From NCBI GenBank assembly GCA_002928965.1, contig PERU01000023.1, positions 1 to 64,000 on the forward strand: 64,000 nt of DNA, written 5' to 3'. Origin of the DNA: Methylomonas sp. (GTDB lineage Bacteria; Pseudomonadota; Gammaproteobacteria; Methylococcales; Methylomonadaceae). This document shows positions 9,529 through 19,615 of this stretch, in pieces (positions within the stretch are counted from its first letter, which is position 1; every line of letters starts with the position of its first letter). The notes under the pieces were generated by a model, which was not told the origin of the DNA, did not search any database, and saw only the letters and a list, made by a program, of their open reading frames with translations. Position numbers and translations under genes: made by a program.

Positions 9529-9636
9529 TTTTTATTCTATGAATCAATCGAAACCATTCTGTGCAAGCTTAGCTTACGCTTGGATGCCCATCGAAATCAG
9601 GATGAGCTGCGTGTTGCTTAGCCCATCCTACATTGC

Positions 9637-9747
9637 TTAATGAGTAGCGGTATCTTTCTTGATGAATGCTTTGATTTGGTCGCCGAGCACGACATGAATA
9701 ACATACGAAAAATATACAACGGTTAATAGATAAATAATTGCAGACAT
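9637..9747 (-). CDS. Possible 36-residue single-helix membrane protein
   Basis: This short frame begins MSAIIYLLTVVYFSYVIHVV and ends with a charged tail (DQIKAFIKKDTATH). It is the right shape for a small inner-membrane protein with one helix and a cytoplasmic basic tail. The ribosome site is weak (ATTAAT), and it lies between the transketolase terminator and the MEKHLA gene. It is too short for homology to be judged by eye; it may be chance. Confidence 0.4.
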   Translation of the reverse strand: MSAIIYLLTVVYFSYVIHVVLGDQIKAFIKKDTATH

Positions 9748-9773
9748 AATTTATTAATGGTTTTTATTATTAT

Positions 9774-9802
9774 AAAAAACAGGCACTTCCTTGTGCCCTG
9801 GT
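9774..9802 (-). terminator. Rho-independent terminator after the transketolase gene
   Basis: On the minus strand the hairpin GGCAC-aaggaa-GTGCC, extended by CAG/TG, is followed by TGTTTTTTAT, directly after the transketolase stop. Confidence 0.75.
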
Positions 9803-9811
9803 TTTGATGGC

Positions 9812-11704
9812 TTAGCCTTTTAAAAAGCTGGCCATGATGCCGGCAGGATCAATGCCTTGATGCGGGAATTGCTCCCACAAGCCGCCACAACCTTCTTTAT
9901 GTGTCGCAATGTAATCGTATTTTGGTGTGTAGCCGCGCTCCAGCAACCACGTACCCATCCGACTACCCAGACCGGTTTTGCGATTGAATGACTCAACCAC
10001 CATCACTTTCGGTGATTTGCCGATTTTGGCCAGCATGTCTTCATCGATGACATTCAGGGTCGGTTTGTTGATCAAGCCCACATCGACGCCTTGTTGTTTC
10101 AAGCGCTCAACCGCGTCCAGTGCGCGATACAGGGCCTCACCGAAGCTGACGATGTATCCGGCTGTGCCTTCGCGGATTAGTTCGTCTTTACCTGGGACGA
10201 ACGTATAGTCGCCGCCGAAGAACTCGTTGCCGTTGCTATCCAGAATGGTCGGTACTTTGGACCGGGTGGAGAAGATGAAGCGTAGACCTGGATCGAAGAA
10301 CACTTTTTCCACACAGGCTTTCATTTGCAACGGATCAGCTGGGAAATACAGTTTGGTGTCGTAACCATCGCTCAAACCGTTATCGGCGAACATGTTGTTC
10401 AAACCGAAATGGCAGGTGTTGTCGGCCATGTCATCGATGCCGGAATGCGAGAAATGGCTCAGCACGTTGGATTTGTTCAAACGGGCCATGGTGATTTCAG
10501 ACATCAGCATCTCTAAAAACGCGCTGAAGGTGCCGAAAATACCTTGTTTGCCTGCTTCCATACCAAAGCCGGCGGCTGCGGAGAAATTGCCGCGCTCCAT
10601 GATGCCGGAGGAGATGAATACTTCCGGGAAGGCTTTATGAATTTTGAACAGACCGCAAGAACCTTCCAAATCGCTATCCACAACGCGGACTTTGGCAACC
10701 CGTTCTGCTTCAGACAAACGACCCAAAACGTCCACGCAGGCGTCGCCGAAGACGTTGCGGTTGGCATCCCATTTGTCACTGGAACCTAAAAATACCGCGT
10801 CATTTTTCGGTGCTTTGACTTCGCGCAGCGCATCGGCAGCCGCTTGTTGACCCCGTGATTCCAGATATTCCAGCGCGACTTTCACGGAAACCACGTCATG
10901 GCCGTGAGTCGAGCCTTCCAATCCTACAATGCCTGGGCACATTGGGCGATAGTTGATGACCGCGACCGGGCCCGGGGTGTTGATGGCGGTGATGATGCGT
11001 TTGTACAAATCATCCAGGTCTTCGCCGTCACCTTCCAGCACAGTGACGCCTTGGCCAGCCAGGGTTTTAGCGGTGCTGCAGCCTTTCAGATACTCGGATG
11101 GGTGACCGGCGATGGTGACATTGTTGTCGTCGATGATCAGCTTGACGTTCAAACCTTGAGCTACGGCCAGACGCGCCGCTTCGGCATCGTTACCTTCCTG
11201 TTGCGAACCGTCGGAACCCAGGCAAAACAGGGTTTTGTCCGGGTTGGCGATGGCCACACCGTTGACATACGGCCACATGTGGCCCAAACGACCGGAGCTG
11301 AATTTTACGCCGGGGGTGAAATCCAATTCGGGGTGACCCGGCAGGTGCGAATGCGCGGCGCGGTATTCTATCAAGCGCTCTGCCGGTAAATCACCGTTCA
11401 GGGTAGACATCAAATATTGTGTTGCTACACGGTGTCCCGCTTCGTCAAAGAACACAGGTACAAAATCATTGGAACTATGGAACAGGGCATCCATGATCAT
11501 GACTTCCGGCACAGTGTCGTATGGACCGCCGGTATGACCACCCACACCGCGGGCAGCACCATTTGCTGTGAAATAGACAATGGCGTCACGGCACAATTGT
11601 ATGTTGGCTTTCAGGCTGGCGCGTTGCGCGTCAGTCAAGATTGGGTTTTTGGGGTCTAAAGTAACGCGCTGATAAGCGCCGAGATCGATCGGGAATTTGG
11701 ACAT
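9812..11704 (-). CDS. tkt: Transketolase
   Basis: The 630-residue protein has the thiamine diphosphate fold throughout. The N-terminal part shows GGHTGGPYDTVPEV and the ThDP-binding motif LGSDGSQQEGNDAEAA followed by DDNN; the middle part has ERGNFSAAAGFGMEAGKQGI; the C-terminal part has an EGTAGYIVSFGEALYRALDA segment. The length and the FYTANGA-like start resemble the shorter transketolases, not the roughly 665-residue TktA type or dihydroxyacetone synthase (about 700 residues). Transketolase moves two-carbon units between sugar phosphates; in this lineage it would regenerate ribulose 5-phosphate for the RuMP cycle. It is monocistronic, with a terminator right after it. Confidence 0.85.
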   Translation of the reverse strand: MSKFPIDLGAYQRVTLDPKNPILTDAQRASLKANIQLCRDAIVYFTANGAARGVGGHTGGPYDTVPEVMIMDALFHSSNDFVPVFFDEAGHRVATQYLMSTLNGDLPAERLIEYRAAHSHLPGHPELDFTPGVKFSSGRLGHMWPYVNGVAIANPDKTLFCLGSDGSQQEGNDAEAARLAVAQGLNVKLIIDDNNVTIAGHPSEYLKGCSTAKTLAGQGVTVLEGDGEDLDDLYKRIITAINTPGPVAVINYRPMCPGIVGLEGSTHGHDVVSVKVALEYLESRGQQAAADALREVKAPKNDAVFLGSSDKWDANRNVFGDACVDVLGRLSEAERVAKVRVVDSDLEGSCGLFKIHKAFPEVFISSGIMERGNFSAAAGFGMEAGKQGIFGTFSAFLEMLMSEITMARLNKSNVLSHFSHSGIDDMADNTCHFGLNNMFADNGLSDGYDTKLYFPADPLQMKACVEKVFFDPGLRFIFSTRSKVPTILDSNGNEFFGGDYTFVPGKDELIREGTAGYIVSFGEALYRALDAVERLKQQGVDVGLINKPTLNVIDEDMLAKIGKSPKVMVVESFNRKTGLGSRMGTWLLERGYTPKYDYIATHKEGCGGLWEQFPHQGIDPAGIMASFLKG

Positions 11705-12257
11705 AGTAAATCTCTGGTAAGGATATTTTTGTTATAAACAAACGACAGGATAGTGCGTTGTTTTATTACAGCCGCATATAACTAAAACGACATTGTTAGG
11801 GTGAAAACGTATTTGCTGATTAGCTACAAATTGAGGCTTTTCTTTCAAAAGTTGTGATTTGTAAATCTGTGAATAATCTGACGTTTCCATACCGCTGACG
11901 GAACATTACACCTATTAAATCAGGCTTTGCAAGCTTTTTTAACGGTCAGTAAATTGCAGAAATAATCATGATCAAGCAACTGGTTTTGAATATCTTTCAG
12001 GCAAAATTTCTCGCTCAAAAAATCAATAAGTTAGGTGTTATTTCGGGTTGATTGATAGTGAATTTAGGCTTTCGCCAAACAGAACGTCGCCCTTTGAAAA
12101 AGAGGGTGAGCGAAGCAAGGGCCGTGGGGGATTTATTTGAAGAATCTCCCTCAACCTCTCTTTATCAAAGAGGGAAGCGTAAACCGTGCCTTGGTAACAC
12201 CCGAATTTCTGGACGTTATTTGCAACCAAATTCTTGATTGACTAACGGAATTTGGCG
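11705..12257. repeat. Intergenic region with dispersed repeat (12085-12237)
   Basis: From about 12085 to 12180 the element CCCTTTGAAAAAGAGGG ... CTTTATCAAAGAGGG is an inverted relative of positions 1-75, and 12205-12235 is the inverse of 8909-8938. The part from 11705 to 12084 is AT-rich and must contain the transketolase promoter, but I cannot assign one. Confidence 0.55.
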
Positions 12258-13216
<959 letters not shown>

Positions 13217-13218
13217 GC

Positions 13219-15024
13219 TTACTCGGCATAGCCACTCGGTTGCGGCACACCGCCTTTGAATTGCGCACAAACCAGCTTGCGGGTAATGCGATTATCCTGA
13301 CCTAAGGACAAGTGTCCGGTGGCGCCGTTATAGGGTGAGGCGGCCAGTTGATCCAAATGCCCCAATAGATTGTACGCATCAATACCCAACGCCACCAAGC
13401 GACTGGAACTATCCGGTATGCCCTGCAGACTGTTTTGCAACGCAGATTGACTTAACGGGCCACTGTAATAACTGTCAAACAGCCAGGGAATATCACAAAA
13501 ACTGAACAAGCCCAACTCGGCATCCTGCACTGGATTTGGGGTGCCCGTATACATATTGGGCATGGCATACACCGCTAAATCATTACTTTGATGATACTTC
13601 AATTGCGGTGCCAGTTCGCGCGCTGTATCGACATTAGCGCTAAGCAACACAGCTCGGGGCGGCGTTTGCCCGCTTGGGTAACTGGATGAGGTGATCAATT
13701 GTGTCAACATCGCCCCAATATCATGTTGACGAGGATCATAACTTTGTACCCCAGCCACGGTGCCGCCATGACTTTGCCAGGATGCGGCCAAATAATTGCC
13801 GATACGGTCCCCTTGAGTGGTCTTGGGCACCAGTATCAGCGCACTTTGCCTACCCTCCTGTTGTGCTTTATGCGCCAAAGCCTCTGCTTCGTCTATAGGA
13901 CTCAAGCCAAACTGATACAAATGGGTTTGGCCGATATTTTCGACATGATTCAAGGCCAAAACCGGCACGCTCAAAAGGGTATTTTGTGCCAAGGACTGAA
14001 TGTGTTCCTTCACTAGCGGCCCGATAACATACTTGGCTCCATCGGCAACTGCTTGTTGGTAAATGCTACCAATGTCATTCTGGTCACTGTCATAAAATTT
14101 CAACGGTAGTTGCGGTGTAGCGCTGGCTGCCAAACGATAAGCAGCCTGCAAGCCGGCTTTGATGGCCTTGCCTGCGACTGCATAAGCCCCAGAGGTTGGT
14201 AATAACACGGCCACCATTCCGCCTGCTATCGGCTGACCTGCGGTGGGTTGCGTTTGATCGACGACCTCAGATTCCTCTATCGCGGCTGGAGGCACTGGCA
14301 TACTCAAATAAGCCTGTAAAAACTCGGCATTGGCGGCGTGACCGGGAAAATCCTGTTGCCACTGACGGATTTGACCAGCCAAATTAACGCCTTGCTGACC
14401 GCGTTGCTTGAGTATTTTTGCCAACGACATCCAGCCGCTTAATTCGCCGGCTATTTCAGGTCTGTCCTGCAGGGTTTCTTCCGGCAATACGCTGAGCATA
14501 TCGACAATGGCCGAGATATTGGCCTGTTGCTGCTGCGGATTGTGCAACAAATTACTTAGCTTCAAACGCGCATTGACGCCTTGTAGCACATCGCCCTGCA
14601 ATACATTGGCAAACGCCAACGATTGATAGTAATTAATTTTGTCCTGCGCCGATAACAATCCAGGACGAATCATTTTCAAGCGTTTTATCGCCTGCTCGGC
14701 ATCACCCATGCTTAAGGCGATTTGCGCATCCAACAGATTAAATTTTCCCCGTAGCTCGGGGGGCAATTCCGCTTCATTGATCAAATCCAGTTCTTTGCGG
14801 GCAGCCAGAGTATCGCCTGCTTGTATCAGGGTATCCGCCTTTAACAAGCGTTGTTGTCTTTGATTATCCGCCAAACCATAGGTTTTAACGCTTTCAGATG
14901 CGGGCGGACGCCGCGGCGTCTGGGTTTTGACTTCCAGCTGTGTCCTGTTTTTTACCGGGTTATCCGCACAGGCAGCCAGAAAAAGCGTTGCAAAAATCCA
15001 GCAACTCAGCAGCCGACGGGGCAT
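13219..15024 (-). CDS. lpoA: Penicillin-binding-protein activator LpoA (lipoprotein)
   Basis: Read from the ATG at 15024, the 601-residue protein has a short signal peptide ending in the lipobox LAAC, a helical TPR-like N-domain rich in Gln/Leu (about 40-250), and a periplasmic-binding-like C-domain that begins GGMVAVLLPTSGAYAVAGKAIKAG and contains YVIGPLVKEH. That is the two-domain architecture of LpoA, the outer-membrane lipoprotein that activates PBP1A. The ATG at 15051 is an alternative but would push the hydrophobic core away from the N-terminus. It is divergent from rsmI with about 50 bp between starts. Confidence 0.85.
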   Translation of the reverse strand: MPRRLLSCWIFATLFLAACADNPVKNRTQLEVKTQTPRRPPASESVKTYGLADNQRQQRLLKADTLIQAGDTLAARKELDLINEAELPPELRGKFNLLDAQIALSMGDAEQAIKRLKMIRPGLLSAQDKINYYQSLAFANVLQGDVLQGVNARLKLSNLLHNPQQQQANISAIVDMLSVLPEETLQDRPEIAGELSGWMSLAKILKQRGQQGVNLAGQIRQWQQDFPGHAANAEFLQAYLSMPVPPAAIEESEVVDQTQPTAGQPIAGGMVAVLLPTSGAYAVAGKAIKAGLQAAYRLAASATPQLPLKFYDSDQNDIGSIYQQAVADGAKYVIGPLVKEHIQSLAQNTLLSVPVLALNHVENIGQTHLYQFGLSPIDEAEALAHKAQQEGRQSALILVPKTTQGDRIGNYLAASWQSHGGTVAGVQSYDPRQHDIGAMLTQLITSSSYPSGQTPPRAVLLSANVDTARELAPQLKYHQSNDLAVYAMPNMYTGTPNPVQDAELGLFSFCDIPWLFDSYYSGPLSQSALQNSLQGIPDSSSRLVALGIDAYNLLGHLDQLAASPYNGATGHLSLGQDNRITRKLVCAQFKGGVPQPSGYAE

Positions 15025-15074
15025 AATAAAAACCAATTTCGAATCAGGCATAACAGCAGAGGGCCAGAAAATAG

Positions 15075-15920
15075 ATGTCCGGAAAATTATACGTGGTTGC
15101 CACACCAATAGGTAATCTGGCGGATTTCAGTTTTCGCGCGGTCGAGGTATTGAAACAGGTGGATTTAATCGCCGCCGAGGATACTCGCCACGTCAAAATG
15201 TTGTTGCAACATTACGGCATCAATAAACCGCTGATTTCCCTGCACCAGCACAATGAAGAACATGCGTCACAAGGTTTGGTGGATAAAATTCTAACCGGTC
15301 AATGCATTGCCCTGGTATCCGATGCCGGCACGCCACTACTGAGCGATCCTGGCTTGCCACTGGTCAAGTTGGCCAAACTGGCCGGTATTGAAGTCAGCCC
15401 TATTCCGGGTGCTTGCGCCTTGATCGCTGCATTATCGGTTTCCGGTTTGCCCATCACCCGCTTTACCTTTGAAGGCTTCCTGCCTCGCACTGCATCGGCC
15501 CGTAAACGTTTTTTCCAGGATAAACTCACCGATGCCACTACCTGGGCTTTTTACGAATCCAGCCACCGTATTCAGGCTGCGCTGGAAGACATGGCCGGTA
15601 TATTCCCTGTCGAACACGAAATTGTCATCGCCCGCGAAATCACCAAGCTACATGAAACCATTTTAAAAGCACCTCTGGCAGAAGCTTTATTGCAAGTACA
15701 AAGCAATGAAAACATGCGCAAAGGCGAATTCGTGGTAATCGTGGCCGGTCGGAAAATTGAAACGGATGAGCAAACTCTCAATGAAGAACAGCTGAAAATA
15801 CTGCGACTATTACTGGCTGAATGCTCGATCAAAACCGCCGTGGCCCTGGCAACCGAAATTACCGGTCAGCGCAAGAAATTGCTTTATCAAGCGGCTTTGG
15901 CGATGCAGGCGCCCCCCTAA
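15075..15920 (+). CDS. rsmI: 16S rRNA (cytidine-1402-2'-O)-methyltransferase
   Basis: The 281-residue protein starts GKLYVVATPIGNLADFS and contains AAEDTRHVKMLL, LVSDAGTPLLSDPG and PIPGACALIAALSVSGLP, all signatures of the tetrapyrrole-methylase fold RsmI. It methylates the 2'-OH of C1402 in 16S rRNA using S-adenosylmethionine, and its position divergent from lpoA-yraN-diaA is conserved across gammaproteobacteria. A MITE-end-like sequence (AAGAGCCTGTCCGAG) touches its stop codon. Confidence 0.95.
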   Translation: MSGKLYVVATPIGNLADFSFRAVEVLKQVDLIAAEDTRHVKMLLQHYGINKPLISLHQHNEEHASQGLVDKILTGQCIALVSDAGTPLLSDPGLPLVKLAKLAGIEVSPIPGACALIAALSVSGLPITRFTFEGFLPRTASARKRFFQDKLTDATTWAFYESSHRIQAALEDMAGIFPVEHEIVIAREITKLHETILKAPLAEALLQVQSNENMRKGEFVVIVAGRKIETDEQTLNEEQLKILRLLLAECSIKTAVALATEITGQRKKLLYQAALAMQAPP

Positions 15921-15933
15921 GAGCCTGTCCGAG
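15919..15933. repeat. MITE-end remnant
   Basis: AAGAGCCTGTCCGAG matches the terminal repeat of the 166 bp elements but no matching partner or interior is found nearby; the remaining sequence to 16092 has no gene. Confidence 0.4.
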
Positions 15934-16092
15934 ACTTCGGCTTTTCTCTCAAGAAACAGCTTGTTTATAGTCATAAAATCAATTACTTATGGCTAATCGA
16001 AAAATTTGAAAAACCGCATCAAACAGCGTCTGTTTCCGGTTATCGCCATGCGCCCGAAGGAGGCTTACTTTGCTCAGCACGAACGGTTTACC

Positions 16093-17016
16093 TTATATGA
16101 ATATCACCACTATCAACACCAATACCATCACAATGAAATAAGCTCGAATATCCGAAGCCACCCTGCTCACTGAGCCAATCTCGGCGCTTTTAACTGCTTC
16201 ATAAAGCAAGTCACTACCTTGCAAACGATGATAGGCAAGGCCTGATTCCGCCGCCAGTTGCTGCAGATAATTTTCCTGCAAGGCGCTTTGGTGCTCATTA
16301 CCGATTGCTGCCTGCTTACCAAACGGGGCATTACGGGCGTCATAGCCTTCGATTTTTTCAGGATTCAGATCAGACTCACCAAACGAGGATCGATGCGGCA
16401 CATCGTCCGGGCCATACACGCCGATGCGTTGGCCTTTTTGGTCGAATTTTGGAATGGCGACAGCTTGCAAATCCCCCGCACCGACAATAAGGCCTTTAAC
16501 TTTGCCTTTTAGCCCGGAAAAGTCGGTTTTATAACGGCTATTCAATGGCGGCGCTTCCTGCCCATCCGTCATGAACAATACATTCGTATCCTTAGCCGAC
16601 AATAGTTGCAGCGTATTCAGCAAGCCACTGGCGATACGGCTATCAGCCGCCCAGGCCATGCGCCAATCCAAAGCGGCAATGGCTTTATCCAGTTCGGAAT
16701 AACCGGCGCAGACTTCGATGGGTTCAAACAAAATGCTGGAACGTCGCTCGGTAAACACACCTATCCCCAGTTTGGACTGACACGGCAAGCTGGCAGCCAA
16801 CTCACGCAGACTGCGTTTGACAAATTCCAGCCGACTGATGGGTTTGCCATCCCGTTGATAGTCCTCGGCATTCATGCTGCGGGTAATATCAACCACAGCC
16901 ATCAGGTTATATACTGACTGCGTTTCCATTCGCGTGGGGAATAATGCCATCAGCAGCAATAGCATTAATGCCAAAGCCAAACACCAGGCGCGATAATCTT
17001 TAAGAAGCGGTTTCAA
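16093..17016 (-). CDS. mxaL: MxaL, von Willebrand factor A-domain protein
   Basis: The 307-residue protein has an N-terminal hydrophobic helix (about 11-26) and a C-terminal one (about 288-307) around a VWA domain. The MIDAS-type motif is VVDITRSMNAED, followed by LGIGVFTERRSSILF and NVLFMTDGQEAPPL. MxaL is one of the proteins needed to put Ca2+ into methanol dehydrogenase and mature it at the membrane. It is the last gene of the operon, 21 bp after mxaK. No clear terminator follows. Confidence 0.85.
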   Translation of the reverse strand: MKPLLKDYRAWCLALALMLLLLMALFPTRMETQSVYNLMAVVDITRSMNAEDYQRDGKPISRLEFVKRSLRELAASLPCQSKLGIGVFTERRSSILFEPIEVCAGYSELDKAIAALDWRMAWAADSRIASGLLNTLQLLSAKDTNVLFMTDGQEAPPLNSRYKTDFSGLKGKVKGLIVGAGDLQAVAIPKFDQKGQRIGVYGPDDVPHRSSFGESDLNPEKIEGYDARNAPFGKQAAIGNEHQSALQENYLQQLAAESGLAYHRLQGSDLLYEAVKSAEIGSVSRVASDIRAYFIVMVLVLIVVIFI

Positions 17017-17037
17017 GACAGTATTCCGATAGCGTTG

Positions 17038-17598
17038 TTACGGTAAGCCTCTGGGAAATCCCGGCAGCGTGGTCCAAAGCTGTGATGGCTTGGCAGCATC
17101 ATCATCGGCTTCGGTTTGACTGATACGATCGAACTCCGGCAACAAACGCATCGCTAATTCCAGGTTGTATTTGGCATCCCAATAGCCGCTATCCAACGCC
17201 AGGGCTTGCCGATAAGCCTGTTTTGCCAATGTCAACAACGGCATGGCTTGATTGATGCGCCCGGCGTCTACTTCGGTCATCGCTTGATTCAGATACACAT
17301 TGCCCAGGTTGTATCGACTTTGCGCCTGCAAGGTGCTGTCGCCCTGGCCGACAATCACGCTCAAGGTATCCAGTGCTTCGTTGTAGCGCTGCTTTTGCCG
17401 CAAATATACCGCTCGGGCAAGACGTATTTGTGGCGCTGCATTCGCCAACTGTTCGATGCCAATGTCATGTCCCTTGGCTAATTCAATCATCCACTGATTC
17501 TCGCGGTGTATCCGCTGGATTTGCCATAGCTGCATGCATGCCGCCAGCAGACAAGTCAGCAGCAGCCCCCAAATCATCCGGTGCTTCAAAGCTCTCAT
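17038..17598 (-). CDS. mxaK: MxaK, methanol dehydrogenase maturation protein
   Basis: The 186-residue protein has one N-terminal membrane helix (about 9-24, WGLLLTCLLAACMQLW) and a helical TPR-like periplasmic part (ARAVYLRQKQRYNEALDTL ... SRYNLGNVYLNQAM ... KQAYRQALALDSGYWDAKYNL). This fits MxaK, which occurs between mxaC and mxaL and is required for active, calcium-loaded enzyme. Its start overlaps the stop of mxaC (ATGA), so translation is probably coupled. Identity rests largely on position and architecture. Confidence 0.8.
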   Translation of the reverse strand: MRALKHRMIWGLLLTCLLAACMQLWQIQRIHRENQWMIELAKGHDIGIEQLANAAPQIRLARAVYLRQKQRYNEALDTLSVIVGQGDSTLQAQSRYNLGNVYLNQAMTEVDAGRINQAMPLLTLAKQAYRQALALDSGYWDAKYNLELAMRLLPEFDRISQTEADDDAAKPSQLWTTLPGFPRGLP

Positions 17599-18629
17599 AT
17601 TCTTCTTACCTCACAAAACTTCAACCCCAATAAGCAGGCAATCAATCCTGTCAGCCAGCGGTAACACAAACCGGATAAATCCTGTTTGGGAATGGCTTGC
17701 AGGTAATGCAACGGCATTTGCTCCAACTGATTGATGTCGTTGATCGCCTTTTGCATAGCATCCGGATTTTCGGCTTCATAAGCGTGATAGGGAATATTCA
17801 AGCTGGAGAAAAACCGGTGCAGGTAGAGTTCAGGCATGGCCTGAGCATTGTCATCCCGCGGGTCGTCTGGCTGAACCAAAATGCCGGGGCTATTGTCGGT
17901 ACGCAGAAATAGCCAATACAAACGCACTTGCTGTTGTTTAAATAACACCCGCAACGCGGCTTCACTGTCCGGATCGATCACCGCCGCCCCATCCGATACC
18001 AGCAACAAAATGCGCGAGCCGTTCACCGGTTGATGATCAAAAAATGACAAGGCCATACTCAAGCCCTTGCTGATATTGGTATAGGCCAGTGCCGGGGTGG
18101 TCGTGGCATCAATCGCTGCATGTATGGCCTGTTTGTTTTCGGTCAGTGACATGACGAATAGCGGCGAGGTGCTGTATTCGGCAATGCCGATTAAATCGTG
18201 TGGGCGGTGATCTACAAACTGAGTCAACAAATGTCTGGCCGCATCGGCTTTGGACTGCTCGGCAACCGCTCCCTGCGTTGCTCTACCTCCGGCATCCCTG
18301 CCGTCGTCATTGCCGCTCGGGGCTTTGCCGGCAAAACTGTGATCCATGCTGTTACTGCGGTCCAGCAGCATGACGATATGCGCGCCATGGCCGATGCGTT
18401 CGACGTGTTGCGCCTTGCGATGCAATCCGGACAAACCTAGAAATAAAGCTGCAAACGCCGCCATAGCCAATACCCTTATCAAGACATTGATCAGTTGCGA
18501 TAAAGGGTCGACCGGGATGATGTCCAACCAGGGGTATGTGGTTGCCTGCATAGGGCTGCGCAACAACGGCAAGAAAATCAGCAGTAAACCCATCAGCGCC
18601 CAAGGCGTTTCGAAAGCCAGATCAGTCAT
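17595..18629 (-). CDS. mxaC: MxaC, VWA-domain membrane protein
   Basis: The 344-residue protein starts DLAFETPWALMGLLLIFLPLL, has a second helix (about 48-68), then a VWA domain with the MIDAS motif VMLLDRSNSMDHSF and ILLLVSDGAAVIDPDS, and ends in another helix. This is the BatA-like architecture of MxaC, a partner of MxaR, MxaS, MxaA, MxaK and MxaL in methanol dehydrogenase assembly. The glycine/alanine/aspartate-rich insert in the VWA domain (about residues 100-125) is unusual. It overlaps mxaA and mxaK by four bases each. Confidence 0.85.
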   Translation of the reverse strand: MTDLAFETPWALMGLLLIFLPLLRSPMQATTYPWLDIIPVDPLSQLINVLIRVLAMAAFAALFLGLSGLHRKAQHVERIGHGAHIVMLLDRSNSMDHSFAGKAPSGNDDGRDAGGRATQGAVAEQSKADAARHLLTQFVDHRPHDLIGIAEYSTSPLFVMSLTENKQAIHAAIDATTTPALAYTNISKGLSMALSFFDHQPVNGSRILLLVSDGAAVIDPDSEAALRVLFKQQQVRLYWLFLRTDNSPGILVQPDDPRDDNAQAMPELYLHRFFSSLNIPYHAYEAENPDAMQKAINDINQLEQMPLHYLQAIPKQDLSGLCYRWLTGLIACLLGLKFCEVRRI

Positions 18630-19615
18630 CGCTTACCGCACTCTATATCCCGACAAACCCGACATAAATCCTGCAATTTCTGCCAATCGTCGGCGGCAAA
18701 ATCCTGCTTTCCGGCAAACAATACCGCATTGGAGAAATTGAAAAACCAGTCTATCTGTTCGGCGGCGGATTGGTATTCAGCATGCGTTTGATAAAACCCG
18801 GCTAAGCGGTGTTTAAACAAGGGTTGATCATTTAAAACATTAAACGCGTGATGAACCACCGCCAAGCCGCGCGGCATGTCAGCTTGCGACTTGCTGCTCA
18901 ATTCCCGCAGTGCGCGTTTGAAAATCCGTTGCTTGGGCCAAACCGGGAAAAAGCCATACAAATATGCCAGATATACACTGGTCATTAAACCCAGACTCAG
19001 GCTGGCATAGACAGCTAGCCATTGCTGACTATCCGATAAAGGCTGCGGCACAGCATCCGGGCGCATGTAATTCAGGCCATCCTCATCTTTTCTGACCGCC
19101 AATTCCTTGATGGGCGACAAGGTGAAATGCCATTCCGGCACGGCCTGCTCGATGGTTTTGCCGGACTGATTGAAGCGTAAGGTAAAGCCCGGCACGCTGA
19201 GCATTTTGACTTCATTCGGCGCGTAAAAGGCTTGATACTTTAGATCGACGACTAACTCACCACTGTCAGTGTCGGTTGCTACACTGACCTGATTCAGATT
19301 CAACCAGCGATTCAGTGCGCCCTGTTTGGGCAGGCTGTCGGGATTGAACGTCACGTCCTGACGGGTTTCGATGACCAGCCGATGCTGGATTTCATCACCG
19401 ATCACATAGCCAAAAGGCCGTGGCGTTTGTAATTCAAAGCGGCTGATGGGCGACGGCAACAGCGCACTGCAGCCACTCAATAAACCACAAGACAGACATA
19501 GCATTACAACCCAAATAATTATCGCGCCCTTCAGACTGCATTTGTCGAAACCGAGTGTGGAGCGCCCTTCGACAAACTCGTGGTGATGGGAATTTAATGG
19601 AATCCAGCGTTTCAT
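18626..19615 (-). CDS. mxaA: MxaA, calcium-insertion protein (membrane lipoprotein-like)
   Basis: The 329-residue product has a hydrophobic segment near residues 30-50 ending in LLSGCS, a beta-rich middle (SRFELQTPRPFGYVIGDEIQHRLVIETRQDV) and a second membrane helix near 207-222. MxaA is required for calcium insertion into methanol dehydrogenase. The annotated start overlaps the mxaS stop (ATGA). About 30 residues precede the membrane segment, and the DNA for them (about 19540-19600) carries motifs such as TTCGACAAACTC that recur elsewhere in the window, so the N-terminus may be repeat-derived or the true start may lie further in. Confidence 0.85.
   Translation of the reverse strand: MKRWIPLNSHHHEFVEGRSTLGFDKCSLKGAIIIWVVMLCLSCGLLSGCSALLPSPISRFELQTPRPFGYVIGDEIQHRLVIETRQDVTFNPDSLPKQGALNRWLNLNQVSVATDTDSGELVVDLKYQAFYAPNEVKMLSVPGFTLRFNQSGKTIEQAVPEWHFTLSPIKELAVRKDEDGLNYMRPDAVPQPLSDSQQWLAVYASLSLGLMTSVYLAYLYGFFPVWPKQRIFKRALRELSSKSQADMPRGLAVVHHAFNVLNDQPLFKHRLAGFYQTHAEYQSAAEQIDWFFNFSNAVLFAGKQDFAADDWQKLQDLCRVCRDIECGKR

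Noticed and set aside
9812..11704. Dihydroxyacetone synthase
   Set aside because: Length (630) and motifs fit transketolase; DHAS is about 700 residues and belongs to methylotrophic yeasts.
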